NCBI RefSeq assembly: GCF_009833085.1
Contig: NZ_QRBZ01000001.1
Span: 1 to 50,373 of the forward strand
Origin: Nitrosomonas oligotropha
GTDB taxonomy: Bacteria > Pseudomonadota > Gammaproteobacteria > Burkholderiales > Nitrosomonadaceae
Direction: 5' to 3'
DNA length: 50,373 bases
In this document: piece by piece, positions 1 to 12,386 of the stretch
Numbering within the stretch: the first letter of the stretch is position 1
Layout: each line of letters opens with the position of its first letter
Position numbers and translations under genes: made by a program
The notes under the pieces: generated by a model
Seen by the model: the letters and a program-made list of their open reading frames with translations, nothing else
What the model was told of the DNA's origin: nothing
The model's database searches: none

Positions 1-137
1 CGGATCTCTTGTACTTTAAGTATCTCTATCCCATATTCCTCACTTCCTAGCCGGAACGTTAGAAATTCATTCGCCATTTGCTCCATTGCTGAACCGGATG
101 GCTCAGTGACTTTATTCATTGCCTGCTCCTGAAACAT
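1..137 (-). CDS. cheW: CheW chemotaxis coupling protein, N-terminal part (runs off the window)
   Basis: The reverse strand encodes the start of a CheW-like adaptor, which couples chemoreceptors to the kinase CheA in the cytoplasm. The stretch FLTFRLGSEEYGIEILKVQE is the typical first beta-strand region of CheW. The gene leaves the window after about 45 codons. Two in-frame ATGs are possible. The one at 137 follows AAAGGAG (146-152) with 8 bases of spacing and is preferred; the one at 119 follows AGGAG. The window also ends in the C-terminal part of a CheW, which is a different copy or locus because the reading frames and the missing middle do not join. Confidence 0.85.
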   Translation of the reverse strand, partial: MFQEQAMNKVTEPSGSAMEQMANEFLTFRLGSEEYGIEILKVQEI

Positions 138-399
138 AATTTAAGCTCCTTTCTTTTCTATCTAAAACCGAATCAACGATCGTCAATGCACCGTATTTAT
201 GGCTTCTTAATTAAACTGATAAGGCTTTTCTTACGGAGAAACGAAAAATTATCTTTAATCGTTTTTAAAATTTCGACTGAATGATTGATTTATCATCGTT
301 GAATAAAAGAAAAAAATGCTTACAAGCAATCGCCACAAAAGAAGAAATTAATTTGTAGGAATAAAAGACTATTCACAATTTATTTATGGATACAGCACG

Positions 400-786
400 A
401 TGACCATTGAAGGAATGAATCATTTCACCGTGGTGAGCAATGATTTGGAAAGAAGCAAGGCTTTTTATATGAATATCCTTGGATTGAAAGAAGGCTACCG
501 CCCGCCATTTGCATTTCCGGGCGCATGGCTTTACGCCGGTAATCAAGCAATTCTGCATATCATGGCGGGCAAGCCCATGCCGGCCAACGCAACCGGTGTA
601 ATCGATCACATGGCTTTTACGGCAACCAATCTGCAGGCTACGGTTGATTGCCTAAAGCGGCACGGTATTCAGTACGATTTGCACCGTTTGAAAGGACTGG
701 AAATTTGGCAGTTGTTTTGTCACGATCCGGACGGCGCCAAGGTGGAATTGGATTTTCCGGCCAGTGAGCCGGAACCTAAATCTTAG
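400..786 (+). CDS. VOC-family (glyoxalase/bleomycin-resistance fold) protein
   Basis: A 128-residue single-module vicinal oxygen chelate protein, of the size that usually dimerises. Family-type metal-ligand candidates are visible at His8 (MNHFT), His53 (ILHIM), His70 (IDHMAF) and Glu116 (KVELDF), so a metal-dependent dioxygenase, lyase or glyoxalase-type reaction is plausible. The substrate cannot be read from the sequence. It stands alone, divergent from the truncated cheW and convergent with the M48 protease gene, ending 4 bases before it. No strong ribosome-binding site precedes the ATG, but the N-terminus fits the family. Confidence 0.8.
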   Translation: MTIEGMNHFTVVSNDLERSKAFYMNILGLKEGYRPPFAFPGAWLYAGNQAILHIMAGKPMPANATGVIDHMAFTATNLQATVDCLKRHGIQYDLHRLKGLEIWQLFCHDPDGAKVELDFPASEPEPKS

Positions 787-790
787 ATCG

Positions 791-1576
791 TCATTTAGTA
801 CACTTCGGATTCTTACCCGCAGCGCGCGCTTGCTGCATCAGTGCCGTAGCTTTGGGTAAATGCGCGCGTAAATCGTCGATACGTGTTTCGTGCGAGGGAT
901 GAGTCGATAGGAATTCAGCCGGTTGCGCTCCCTGACTGGCTTGCGCCATTTTCTGCCACAGTGTGACGCTTTCGGCGGGGTTGAACCCGGCTTTCGCCAT
1001 TAACTCAACGCCTATCATATCCGCTTCACTTTCGTGCAAACGGCTAAACGGCATGATCACTCCGTATTGCGCGCCAACTCCAAGTAGGCTTAGCGCCGTT
1101 TGTCCCATCGGCGTCGTTGGCGCAGCGACTGCGGCAATCAATGAGATGCCCATTTGCGCGCCCAGTTTTTGCGACATCCGTTCATTGCTATGCCGCGCTT
1201 GCACATGACCAATCTCATGGCCGATCACCGAAGCCAGTTGATCTTGATTATCCACCAGTTCAACCAAGCCGGTGTGCACACCAATCTTGTTGCCCGGCAA
1301 GGCGAAGGCATTCAGCGTGGCATCTTCAAATACGACCACTTCCCAAGTACCGCCCACTTCACGTGTAATCGCATCGGTGACGCAGTTCACAAACTGGTTT
1401 TCTTTCGTGTCTTGATTGATTTTCTTGCCCTGTTTCAAATCCGAGAAAGCCTGCAACCCCATGGCATCCACTTCACTGTCCGGCATAAAAACGAGCTGAC
1501 TTCTTCCCATCGGTGAAGTGGCGCAGGCCGTCAAAGAAAATATAATCAATAAAGCGCATAGTATTCTGAACTTCAT
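791..1576 (-). CDS. M48-family zinc metalloprotease lipoprotein (LoiP/BepA type)
   Basis: A 261-residue protein starting with a lipoprotein signal peptide whose lipobox ends at Cys18 (SLTAC), so it is probably anchored in the outer membrane facing the periplasm. The gluzincin motif HEIGH is at residues 120-124, and the third zinc ligand is the Glu of SEAD (about Glu184). Single-domain relatives such as LoiP degrade misfolded outer-membrane or periplasmic proteins; the TPR domain of BepA is absent. It is a monocistronic gene divergent from the dodecin gene. The substrate is inferred from the family only. Confidence 0.88.
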   Translation of the reverse strand: MKFRILCALLIIFSLTACATSPMGRSQLVFMPDSEVDAMGLQAFSDLKQGKKINQDTKENQFVNCVTDAITREVGGTWEVVVFEDATLNAFALPGNKIGVHTGLVELVDNQDQLASVIGHEIGHVQARHSNERMSQKLGAQMGISLIAAVAAPTTPMGQTALSLLGVGAQYGVIMPFSRLHESEADMIGVELMAKAGFNPAESVTLWQKMAQASQGAQPAEFLSTHPSHETRIDDLRAHLPKATALMQQARAAGKNPKCTK

Positions 1577-1751
1577 ATCAAATTCTCTCCATAGCGTGGG
1601 TGTAAGGGATTTTTCTCATCGCCGTCATGATATTCCTTTTAACCAGTAAAAAAGCAATTTTCTTTACCCTCATTATATTAAGATTCAGCTGTAGCGGATC
1701 ACTTAAAGTATGATATAACGCATTTTTTAACACACAAAAGGGAGCACCAAA

Positions 1752-1958
1752 ATGGGCGATCATGTTTATAAAGTTATCGAAATCGTTGGTTCGTCGACTA
1801 AAAGCAGCGATGATGCGATTCAGCAAGCCGTCGCCAAAGCGGGTGCGTCCTTGCATAACCTGGATTGGTTCGAAGTGGTGGAAACACGCGGGCATATTAC
1901 CAATGGCAAAATTGCGCATTACCAGGTTAAATTAAAGATCGGTTTCCGCCTGGATTGA
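1752..1958 (+). CDS. Dodecin family flavin-binding protein
   Basis: A 68-residue protein with the full dodecin pattern: VYKVIEIVGSS at the start, a helix with DAIQQAVAKA, the conserved Trp39 that stacks on the flavin, and the final strand HYQVKLKIGF. Dodecins assemble into hollow dodecamers that store or buffer riboflavin or FMN in the cytoplasm. AAGGGAG lies 7 bases before the ATG. The length is normal for the family. Confidence 0.92.
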   Translation: MGDHVYKVIEIVGSSTKSSDDAIQQAVAKAGASLHNLDWFEVVETRGHITNGKIAHYQVKLKIGFRLD

Positions 1959-1987
1959 TCGGCCAACGCATCGATAATACTGCAACG

Positions 1988-2008
1988 AAGCCTCAGCACT
2001 TGAGGCTT
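1988..2008 (+). terminator. Perfect 8-bp hairpin after the dodecin gene
   Basis: AAGCCTCA and TGAGGCTT flank a 5-base loop 30 bases after the dodecin stop codon. The position suits a transcript end, but no T-run follows, so it may instead be a 3'-stabilising hairpin. Confidence 0.45.
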
Positions 2009-2148
2009 AATCCCAGCCAAACCCCGCATCCTCCCGCTAGCGGTTATTCACCCAGCATCACGCCGCGAACAGCACAAGTTGCTCCCCTCCCGCCCTCATC
2101 GCAGCGTTCCCTCTTCCACATGCCAGCATCAAGCCAACCGGTTCGCGG

Positions 2149-4787
<2,639 letters not shown>

Positions 4788-4807
4788 AAATACTGACGCA
4801 TACCCCT

Positions 4808-5302
4808 ATGAAACTGAGTAAACAGCACATTCTTATCCTGGTGATCCTGCTCCTGCTGACGGCTTGCGGTTTTAAACTGCGCGGGCAAATTTCCTCGCTG
4901 CCATTCAAAACCCTGTATATTTCCGCGCCGGACGGAAACACCATCGGTATGAATCTGGAGCGCGCCATCGGCACGTCGTCAACAACCAAGGTGGTTGCCA
5001 ATGCGGAAGATGCCGAGGCCACTTTGGAAGTCATCAGCGCCACCAGTGAAAGGATCATCCTGTCGCTGTCCGGAGGCGGCCGGGTGCGTGACTTTAATCT
5101 GCTGTATCGCGTCAGGTACCGTCTTTTCGACAAACAGAACGTAGAACTCACTCCCATCACGGAAATCACCTTAACGCGCGTCCTCCCATTCCTGGATGCG
5201 CAAATCCTGGCGAAAGAAGCGGAAGAGCGGCTGCTGCAAAAAGACATGGAAGCCGACGCGATTCAGCAAATGCTGTGGCGTTTGTCGACCATCCAGCGAT
5301 AG
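4808..5302 (+). CDS. lptE: LPS-assembly lipoprotein LptE
   Basis: A 164-residue lipoprotein with its lipobox Cys at residue 20 (LLTACGF), followed by the typical FKLRGQ. LptE sits as a plug in the LptD barrel in the outer membrane and helps insert lipopolysaccharide. It begins 20 bases after leuS and is followed by holA, the conserved context of this gene, which supports the call beyond its weakly conserved sequence. Confidence 0.92.
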   Translation: MKLSKQHILILVILLLLTACGFKLRGQISSLPFKTLYISAPDGNTIGMNLERAIGTSSTTKVVANAEDAEATLEVISATSERIILSLSGGGRVRDFNLLYRVRYRLFDKQNVELTPITEITLTRVLPFLDAQILAKEAEERLLQKDMEADAIQQMLWRLSTIQR

Positions 5303-5353
5303 CCGGACCCGGGGATCGGGGATTTCTCAGCTTCTAATCCACACGGCGGCGTC

Positions 5354-6370
5354 ATGCGGATAAAACTCGAACAGATTCAGCAGCAGTTGCAGAAACAAAC
5401 CGTCCCGCTGTACACGTTATTCGGCAGCGAACCCTTGCTGATTCTGGAAGCCGCCGATCAAATCCGCACGCACGCCCGCCAGCAAGGCTACACTGAACGT
5501 GAGTTGTTCACGGCCGATCAGCATTTCGACTGGGCGGAACTGCTCAATGCCGGCAATAACCTGTCGCTGTTTGGCGACCGCAAAATCATGGATCTTCGCA
5601 TCCCTTCCGGCAAACCGGGCAGGGAAGGCGGCAAAGCGCTCGAAACTTATTGCGCCGCGTTACCGCCCGATACCGTGACGCTGATCATACTGCCGCGCAT
5701 CGACAAACAAGGGCAAGCCAGCAAATGGTTCAAGGCGCTCGAAACGGCGGGCACGCTAATCGCGGTTTATCCCGTCGAGCGCGATCAATTACCCGGCTGG
5801 ATAGGCCAGCGTCTCGCCAAACAACAGCAAAAAGCCGATGCCGCCACTTTGCAATTTCTCGCCAGCCAAGTCGAAGGCAACCTGCTCGCCGCGCATCAGG
5901 AAATCCAGAAACTTGCGCTGCTTTATCCTGCCGGTAACCTGACATTCGAGCAAGTAAAAGACGTGGTGCTGAACGTCGCGCGCTACGATGTCTTCCAGCT
6001 ATCCGACGCCATGATTACGGGCGACATCGCGCGTTTTATGCGCGTTCTGACCGGATTGCAAGGCGAAGGCGCCGCTCCGTTGCTGATTCTCGCCACGCTG
6101 ACCGAACAAATCCGCCAGTTGGTCGCTATCCGCAAAGGTCTGGATAACGGCCAGCCGCCTGCACAATTACTGCAAACCGCGAGAATCTGGGGCGATCGGC
6201 AAAAACCGGTCATGACCGCCGCCCAGCGCATCAGTATTCAAGCATTGTTGCAGGCACTAACCGCTGCCGCAGAAATTGACCGGATGATTAAGGGAGTGGC
6301 GCAAGGGGATGTTTGGGAAGGATTGTTGCAGTTGGGGTTGCGTTTTACCCGCCACAAACTAAGCAATTAA
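5354..6370 (+). CDS. holA: DNA polymerase III delta subunit
   Basis: A 338-residue clamp-loader subunit that opens the beta sliding clamp. The N-terminal LYTLFGSEPLLILEAADQIR is diagnostic of HolA; the AAA+-like fold lacks a functional Walker A, as expected. The middle part contains LPGWIGQRL and LLAAHQEIQKL, and the C-terminal helical collar domain ends near LRFTRHK. It lies 51 bases after lptE and is probably cotranscribed with it. Confidence 0.95.
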   Translation: MRIKLEQIQQQLQKQTVPLYTLFGSEPLLILEAADQIRTHARQQGYTERELFTADQHFDWAELLNAGNNLSLFGDRKIMDLRIPSGKPGREGGKALETYCAALPPDTVTLIILPRIDKQGQASKWFKALETAGTLIAVYPVERDQLPGWIGQRLAKQQQKADAATLQFLASQVEGNLLAAHQEIQKLALLYPAGNLTFEQVKDVVLNVARYDVFQLSDAMITGDIARFMRVLTGLQGEGAAPLLILATLTEQIRQLVAIRKGLDNGQPPAQLLQTARIWGDRQKPVMTAAQRISIQALLQALTAAAEIDRMIKGVAQGDVWEGLLQLGLRFTRHKLSN

Positions 6371-6423
6371 CTGCGACTGATCGATTGCATTCGATAGCCG
6401 CAAAAAATCAATTATATTTCCGG

Positions 6424-6603
6424 CTACTTTTTCTGATCCTCGTCCTTCTTTTCCTTTGTGACAGGATTTTGCACACCATACCCGGCTTCCTTGGCTTTGT
6501 AGCCGCCATACGCACCGGCTCCTCCCACGGCCAGAAGCCAACAACCCGATAGCATCGGGATCATCAGCAGAATAACCATGTAATGTAATAGCCTCGTTCT
6601 CAT
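6424..6603 (-). CDS. Small glycine-rich lipoprotein
   Basis: A 59-residue protein with a signal peptide ending in the lipobox LSGC (Cys21), then a short Gly/Ala/Tyr segment (GGAGAYGGYKAKEAGYG) and a charged Lys/Asp/Glu tail. The ATG at 6603 gives a normal-length signal peptide; an in-frame GTG at 6636 would add 11 residues. The Gly segment resembles the glycine-zipper proteins of the envelope, but no function can be assigned. The gene is convergent with holA. Confidence 0.65.
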   Translation of the reverse strand: MRTRLLHYMVILLMIPMLSGCWLLAVGGAGAYGGYKAKEAGYGVQNPVTKEKKDEDQKK

Positions 6604-6776
6604 CGCAGTCCCCAGTAAATTCATCGAAATCTTCACATTCGCTTTCTCATTCTAATACCGGCTCTTGTGACAGTGGAATAAGCATTATGCTTATTTTTAA
6701 TTCTGTTCTTGATAAAGTATTTGAATAATAAAAAGAGTCAGCAAGTGCATTATGCAGCATAACGGTTATAACACCG

Positions 6777-6799
6777 AAAAAAAGGGAGCCGAAGCTCCC
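6777..6799 (-). terminator. Rho-independent terminator of the PEP-CTERM gene
   Basis: On the reverse strand GGGAGC-TTCG-GCTCCC forms a perfect 6-bp hairpin with a tetraloop, followed by seven T residues. It lies 28 bases after the stop codon of the PEP-CTERM gene. Confidence 0.92.
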
Positions 6800-6826
6800 A
6801 TTTTTAATACGCGATCAATCAGATTA

Positions 6827-7621
6827 TTACACTTGTGCTGCTTTTCTACGACGTGCGGCGAAACCCGTTAACACTAAACCGGCCAGTAACATGGCATAAG
6901 TTTCAGGCTCGGGAACCGGAGTTACCTCAAATCCCGCATATCTCACATTTTCCTGCGAATTATTGTAGAAACCAAACTGTCCGGAAGTGAATGATGTATC
7001 AACGACCGTAACGTTCCACAATTCGGTAGCACCTTGTTTTACAACGATATGAATTTCGCCTGGATTCACATTAAAATCAAGGTGGAAATTATATAGCACA
7101 TTGTCCGCCCATCCCTTAGAGCTGGAATGATTGGTAGCAAGAATTTCCATATCGCCAAAATTAGTCGTGTTTTCCCAGAACTCTTCCAGTGATAAGTCTA
7201 CGAGGCCGTTACCTGTAGCGCCATGAAATTCCTTAATGGTCATGCCTTCCGCTGCGGTACGGCCGACATAGCCTTGCGCCGCTTGTTTCCAGTCAAACAA
7301 ATAAAAATTACTCGAATTCTGATAACCAAAGACAAAACCCATGTAATCATCATCGCTTGCCGTCGTAACTTGCCATGAACCATCAACTGAGTAGCTGCTA
7401 AGATTCAGGTTATTCAAAAAGAAAGAAGGATCAGCATTAATGACTTGTTTAACTGCCGTATTACCTGGTTCCAGTACCCAGCTGCCAGCTCCTTGCCCGC
7501 CTGGATAATTCAGCGTTAATGGTGTCCAGCTCGACAAATCGATCGGTGCAGCCTGCGTAGCAAGCGGAGTTAACAAGAATAATCCGGCTGTTGCCAGGTA
7601 ACGTAAATTTTTTTTCATCAT
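6827..7621 (-). CDS. PEP-CTERM sorting-domain secreted protein
   Basis: A 264-residue exported protein. The start at 7621 (ATGATGAAA) is chosen because GAGG lies 8 bases upstream and the signal peptide then begins correctly; an upstream in-frame codon at 7660 lacks such a site. A signal peptide ends near TQA. The body is rich in aromatic residues and Asn, as in beta-sandwich surface or matrix proteins. The C-terminus has VPEPETYAM, a hydrophobic helix and the basic end RRRK, which is the exosortase recognition signal. It is monocistronic with a strong terminator. Its exact role, perhaps in exopolysaccharide or biofilm matrix, is unknown. Confidence 0.85.
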   Translation of the reverse strand: MMKKNLRYLATAGLFLLTPLATQAAPIDLSSWTPLTLNYPGGQGAGSWVLEPGNTAVKQVINADPSFFLNNLNLSSYSVDGSWQVTTASDDDYMGFVFGYQNSSNFYLFDWKQAAQGYVGRTAAEGMTIKEFHGATGNGLVDLSLEEFWENTTNFGDMEILATNHSSSKGWADNVLYNFHLDFNVNPGEIHIVVKQGATELWNVTVVDTSFTSGQFGFYNNSQENVRYAGFEVTPVPEPETYAMLLAGLVLTGFAARRRKAAQV

Positions 7622-7856
7622 GATAGGTTCCTCTAAAAAGTTTTTATTATAACAAGGCACTCCCTGATCAATAGTATTTTATTATTATCAATAATTTACC
7701 TTGCACATTTTTGGTGTAAAATTAACTGTTATCAGTTTCACCAGTTGCGATACTAATACTTTCAGGTAATTAATTGAAGCAAAATTTACTCGTATTCTGA
7801 GTCACATTGCACACAATAACTGGCAAAAATAGCACCAATGCTTTCTACAGGCGGCA

Positions 7857-7880
7857 CATGCGAGCAAATTTGCCCGCATG
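7857..7880. repeat. Inverted repeat at the end of metH
   Basis: A 24-bp near-perfect palindrome (CATGCG..GCAAA / TTTGC..CGCATG, one mismatch) lies 16 bases beyond the metH stop. With no T-run it is at best a weak terminator or an mRNA 3' hairpin for metH. Confidence 0.4.
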
Positions 7881-7895
7881 AGTTTCTGAAAAAAT

Positions 7896-10800
7896 TTACC
7901 GTTCGTACGCCAGTACCGGCGCCAGCCAACGTTCGGCTTCCTCCAGCGCCCAGCCTTTGCGTTTGGCGTAATCTTCCACTTGGTCTTTGCCGATTTTTCC
8001 GACGGCGAAGAAAGTCGATTCCGGATGGGCGAAATAGAACCCGGACACCGCCGCAGTCGGCACCATCGCGAAGGATTCCGTAATGATGATGCCGGTGTTT
8101 TCGGTGGCGTTCAGGGTGGCAAACAGCGGGCCTTTTTCAGTGTGATCCGGGCAGGCGGGATAACCCGGCGCGGGGCGGATGCCACGATATTCTTCGTTGA
8201 TGAGTTGCTCGTTAGACAGGGTTTCATCCTTGGCATAACCCCAGAATTCGCGGCGCACGCGCGCGTGCATGTGCTCGGCAAACGCTTCCGCCAAACGGTC
8301 GGCCAGCGCTTTGAGCACAATCGCGCTGTAATCGTCGTGTACTTCCTCAAATGCCTTGATGCGTTCGTCAATGCCGAATCCTGCGCCGACGGCAAACAGG
8401 CCGATGGTATCCTTGACGCCGGTTTCCTTCGGTGCAATAAAATCGGACAGGCAACGATTCGGTTTCCCGGTCGGTTTTTGATCCTGCTGGCGCAGGCAAT
8501 GGTACGTCATGGCGATTTTGCTGCGCGACTGATCGGTATAAATCTCGATATCGTCGCCGACCGAATTGGCCGGGAACAAGCCGATCACCGCATTGGCGCT
8601 GAGCCATTTCTGCTCGACGATTTTCTTCAGCATCTTCTGCGCGTCGCGGAATAACTGGCTGGCTGTTTCTCCGACCACTTCATCGGTCAGAATATCGGGA
8701 TAGCGTCCGGCGAGTTCCCAGGCCTGGAAGAAAGGTGTCCAGTCGATATACGGCACGATTTTTTCCAGCGGGTAATTGTTCAATGTGCGCACGCCGATCA
8801 ATTCGGGTTGATACGGCCGGTAATTGCTCCAATCGGTCTTGTACGCATTGGCGCGCGCTTCGGCCAGCGCCAGCAATTTAGACGGGCCTTTTTTGTTCTT
8901 GTGCTGCGCGCGCACTTTCTCGTATTCATCCTTGATTTCCTGAATATATCCCGCTTGCAAATCCTGCGACAGCAAATTGCTGCACACGCCTACCGCACGG
9001 CTGGCGTCGGGCACCCACACGGTCGGACCATCGTAGTGCGGCGCAATCTTGACCGCCGTGTGCACCCGCGACGTGGTCGCACCGCCGATCAGCAGCGGAA
9101 TGGTGAATCCCTCGCGCTGCATTTCCTTGGCCACATGCGCCATTTCCTCCAGCGACGGTGTAATCAATCCGGATAAGCCGATGATGTCGGCCTTCTCGCG
9201 TTTGGCCATGTCGAGAATTTGCGCGCTCGGCACCATCACGCCCATATTGATCACTTCGTAGTTATTGCATTGCAGCACCACGGTGACAATGTTCTTGCCA
9301 ATGTCGTGCACATCGCCCTTGACGGTGGCGATGACAATCTTGCCTTTCGGTTTGTTGTCGCCCGATAATTTCTTTTCGGCTTCGATAAACGGCAGCAAAT
9401 GCGCCACCGCTTGTTTCATCACACGCGCCGATTTCACCACCTGCGGCAAGAACATTTTACCGGCGCCGAACAAATCGCCGACAACGCTCATACCTTCCAT
9501 CAACGGGCCTTCAATCACCTGAATCGGACGCCCGCCCTGTTTTTGGATTTCCACTCGCGCCGCTTCGGTATCTTCGACGATATAGGTGGAAATACCCCTG
9601 ACCAACGCATGCGTCAGGCGTTGTTGCAGCGGTTCATCGCGCCATGCCAGATCTTCGATTTGTTCCTTTTTCTGCCCCTTGAAGTTTTCCGCGAACTCAA
9701 CCAGACGTTCGGTTGCGTCTTGACGCCGGTTGAGCAGCACATCCTCGACTCTTTCCAGCAATTCCGCGGGAATATCCGAGTAAACCCCCAGTTGTCCGGC
9801 GTTGACGATACCCATCGTCATCCCGGCTCTGATCGCATGGTACAAAAAGGCCGTGTGAATCGCTTCGCGGATCGGTTCGTTGCCACGGAACGAGAAGGAG
9901 ATATTCGATACCCCGCCGCTGACCTTCGCGTACGGCAGCGTTTGCTTGATGGCGCGGGTTGCATTGATAAAATCGACGCCATAATTATTGTGTTCTTCGA
10001 TTCCGGTCGCAATGGCGAAGATATTCGGATCGAAAATGATGTCTTCGGGTGGAAAACCGACTTTATCGACCAGCAAGCGGTAACTACGCGTGCAGATATC
10101 GACTTTGCGCTGCAGTGTATCTGCCTGACCTTGTTCGTCGAACGCCATGACAATCACCGCCGCACCATAACGGCGCGCCAGTTTGGCGTGCTTGATGAAT
10201 TCCTCTTCGCCTTCTTTCATGCTGATCGAGTTGATCACCGATTTGCCTTGCACGCATTTCAAACCGGCCTCGATCACCGTCCATTTGCTCGAATCCAGCA
10301 TGATCGGCACTTTGCAGATATCCGGTTCGGCTGCGATCAGATTGAGGAAAGTCACCATGGCTTTTTGCGAATCCAGCATCGCCTCGTCCATGTTGATATC
10401 GATAATCTGCGCGCCGTTTTCCACTTGGTTGCGCGCCACATTCAGCGCTTCCGCGTAATCGTCGTTCAGAATCAGCCGGGCAAACGCGCGCGAGCCGGTC
10501 ACATTGGTACGCTCGCCGACATTGACAAACAGGGAATCGTCGCCGATGTTCAAGGGCTCCAAGCCGGACAGACGCAACTTTTTAGGAATATCAGGCACTT
10601 TGCGCGGCGCGATGTCACTCACCGCTTGTGCAATCGCCTTGATATGCGCCGGTGTGGTGCCGCAGCAGCCACCGACGACATTGACAAAGCCCGATTGCGC
10701 AAAACCTTTGATCTGGTTCGCGGTATATTCCGGCGACTCGTCGTAACCGGTTTCGGAGAGCGGATTCGGCAATCCGGCGTTGGGGTGCACACTGGTATAC

Positions 10801-11606
10801 ACATTCGCCACGCCCGCCAGTTCCTCGATATACGGGCGCATCAGTTCGGCGCCCAGCGCGCAATTGATCCCCACCGACAACGGCCGGGTATGGCTGACCG
10901 AGTTCCAGAATGCTTCCGGTGTTTGTCCCGACAGCGTGCGGCCAGATGCGTCGGTGATCGTCACCGAAATCATGATCGGCAGCCGTATGCCGTGATCTTC
11001 AAAGAATTGATCGATGGCAAATAGCGCCGCCTTGGCGTTGAGCGAATCGAAAATGGTCTCGACCAGGAGAATATCCACGCCACCATCGACCAAGCCGCGA
11101 ATCGACTCCGTGTAATCCACGACCAATTGGTCATAGGTAATGCCGCGAAAGCCCGGATCGTTGACATCGGGAGAAATCGACGCGGTTTTGGTGGTCGGGC
11201 CGATGACACCGGCGACGAATCGCGGCTTGTCCGGTGTTTTCGCCTCAAAAGCCTGCGCCGCGTCGCGCGCCAATTTGGCTGCGGAGCAATTCAATTCATA
11301 CACCAAATCCTGCATGTGGTAATCGGCCATCGAAGCCGCATTGGAATTGAACGTATTGGTCTCGATGATATCCGCGCCCGCCTCAAGGTAACCCGAGTGG
11401 ATCGAATGAATGATATCGGGCCGGGTCAGCGTCAACAGATCGTTATTGCCCCTCAGATCATGCGGAAAATCAGCAAAACGCTGTCCGCGAAAATCCGCTT
11501 CGGTAAGCTTAAACGTCTGAATCATCGTACCCATCGCGCCATCCAGAATCAGGATGCGTTGCGCAAACAGGCTTTCCAATAAGGCAGTGCGGGATTCTCT
11601 AGTCAT
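7896..11606 (-). CDS. metH: Cobalamin-dependent methionine synthase
   Basis: A 1236-residue enzyme that transfers the methyl group of 5-methyltetrahydrofolate through cobalamin to homocysteine. All four modules are present: the homocysteine domain (1 to about 330) with zinc ligands Cys249, Cys314 and Cys315 (GGCCGTT); the pterin-binding domain (about 350-620); the cobalamin domain with [10 protein letters not shown], whose His767 is the lower axial cobalt ligand; and the C-terminal S-adenosylmethionine reactivation domain, ending near [11 protein letters not shown]. The length is full, as in E. coli MetH. No cobalamin or SAH riboswitch could be recognised upstream. Confidence 0.98.
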   Translation of the reverse strand: MTRESRTALLESLFAQRILILDGAMGTMIQTFKLTEADFRGQRFADFPHDLRGNNDLLTLTRPDIIHSIHSGYLEAGADIIETNTFNSNAASMADYHMQDLVYELNCSAAKLARDAAQAFEAKTPDKPRFVAGVIGPTTKTASISPDVNDPGFRGITYDQLVVDYTESIRGLVDGGVDILLVETIFDSLNAKAALFAIDQFFEDHGIRLPIMISVTITDASGRTLSGQTPEAFWNSVSHTRPLSVGINCALGAELMRPYIEELAGVANVYTSVHPNAGLPNPLSETGYDESPEYTANQIKGFAQSGFVNVVGGCCGTTPAHIKAIAQAVSDIAPRKVPDIPKKLRLSGLEPLNIGDDSLFVNVGERTNVTGSRAFARLILNDDYAEALNVARNQVENGAQIIDINMDEAMLDSQKAMVTFLNLIAAEPDICKVPIMLDSSKWTVIEAGLKCVQGKSVINSISMKEGEEEFIKHAKLARRYGAAVIVMAFDEQGQADTLQRKVDICTRSYRLLVDKVGFPPEDIIFDPNIFAIATGIEEHNNYGVDFINATRAIKQTLPYAKVSGGVSNISFSFRGNEPIREAIHTAFLYHAIRAGMTMGIVNAGQLGVYSDIPAELLERVEDVLLNRRQDATERLVEFAENFKGQKKEQIEDLAWRDEPLQQRLTHALVRGISTYIVEDTEAARVEIQKQGGRPIQVIEGPLMEGMSVVGDLFGAGKMFLPQVVKSARVMKQAVAHLLPFIEAEKKLSGDNKPKGKIVIATVKGDVHDIGKNIVTVVLQCNNYEVINMGVMVPSAQILDMAKREKADIIGLSGLITPSLEEMAHVAKEMQREGFTIPLLIGGATTSRVHTAVKIAPHYDGPTVWVPDASRAVGVCSNLLSQDLQAGYIQEIKDEYEKVRAQHKNKKGPSKLLALAEARANAYKTDWSNYRPYQPELIGVRTLNNYPLEKIVPYIDWTPFFQAWELAGRYPDILTDEVVGETASQLFRDAQKMLKKIVEQKWLSANAVIGLFPANSVGDDIEIYTDQSRSKIAMTYHCLRQQDQKPTGKPNRCLSDFIAPKETGVKDTIGLFAVGAGFGIDERIKAFEEVHDDYSAIVLKALADRLAEAFAEHMHARVRREFWGYAKDETLSNEQLINEEYRGIRPAPGYPACPDHTEKGPLFATLNATENTGIIITESFAMVPTAAVSGFYFAHPESTFFAVGKIGKDQVEDYAKRKGWALEEAERWLAPVLAYER

Positions 11607-11638
11607 GGATTGTGTATGTTGTGAAAAGATGAAAAGTC

Positions 11639-11644
11639 ATTATA
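11639..11644 (-). promoter_or_regulatory. Putative -10 box of metH
   Basis: TATAAT on the reverse strand lies 32 bases before the metH start. No good -35 hexamer is present, so an activator-dependent promoter or a chance match are both possible. Confidence 0.35.
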
Positions 11645-11866
11645 CCTGAGCTGTTGCGCTCTATCGCGCAGGCTATCGGTTGTAAAAGCGGTTAAACACA
11701 CAGTATCCGCTCGCAGTGCGCTAATAATACACAATGCGCAGCGGCTCGTTTAGCAGAGAATGAGCGATATTTTCATGGGTTATCCGGAAAATGACGGTGC
11801 AATTGCAGAGCAATGGTTGCAGACTAAGGCTTGCTGATCCTGTGTTGGCTAGCGGATGCCGCTGCG

Positions 11867-12352
11867 TTATTCTCCTGCAACCTCCGCCTCAATCCCGGTC
11901 AAATCCTCCACGTCGGCCAGTTTAGCCAGCAACCGGGTGTAATTTCTCAATTGTATTTGCAAAGTTTGCAACTCCCGGCGGAATTGCTGGCATTCCTCTG
12001 GTGAAGTGAAAGCGCCTTGCTGGCTTTTGCGGTGCCACTTGGCAGTGAAAGGGCGCACCACCTGATTAAGAACGATGATCGCAATTCGTGCGAACTGATC
12101 ACAACCTCGGCCATGATCCTTGAGTGTTTTGCGCGTGATACCGAACAAGGCGTGTATGCTGTCCAGCGCGGTTTGTTCCACACCGTCTTCATCCGGCAGC
12201 GGTTGCGTCGTGATGCGCGTGAGCAGTTCCACATAGAGATCCCACGCGGCGGCTTTGTCGGGATCGGATGGTCTCCAGTCCATATCCAGAATTGGTGTTT
12301 TGATTTTTAGGCCGACAAGACCCCAGTTTTCAAACAGATCTTTGATTTTCAT
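11867..12352 (-). CDS. Conserved hypothetical protein (161 residues)
   Basis: An unrecognised soluble protein with no signal peptide or membrane segment. Predicted helices dominate. Distinct stretches are DMDWRPSDPDKAAAWDLY near the start, a central LNQVVRPFTAKWH, and a C-terminal coiled-coil-like segment (ELQTLQIQLRNYTRLLAKLA) before an acidic end. The strong Trp, His and Arg content suggests a constrained fold and a real gene. It sits alone between metH and the DUF3426 gene on the same strand, with about 260 bases before metH, so it is probably a separate transcript. No function is proposed. Confidence 0.7.
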   Translation of the reverse strand: MKIKDLFENWGLVGLKIKTPILDMDWRPSDPDKAAAWDLYVELLTRITTQPLPDEDGVEQTALDSIHALFGITRKTLKDHGRGCDQFARIAIIVLNQVVRPFTAKWHRKSQQGAFTSPEECQQFRRELQTLQIQLRNYTRLLAKLADVEDLTGIEAEVAGE

Positions 12353-12386
12353 AATTTATCCGCTTTATTGAACGACTCTTGATATT

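Noticed and set aside
9399..11024. A 541-codon open frame on the forward strand inside metH
   Set aside because: It is antisense to a complete, motif-bearing metH, and its Arg/His/Gln-rich composition is typical of a shadow frame.
11607..11866. A cobalamin or SAH riboswitch upstream of metH
   Set aside because: I looked for the B12-box and the SAH core motifs on the reverse strand and found no convincing match, only a -10-like box.
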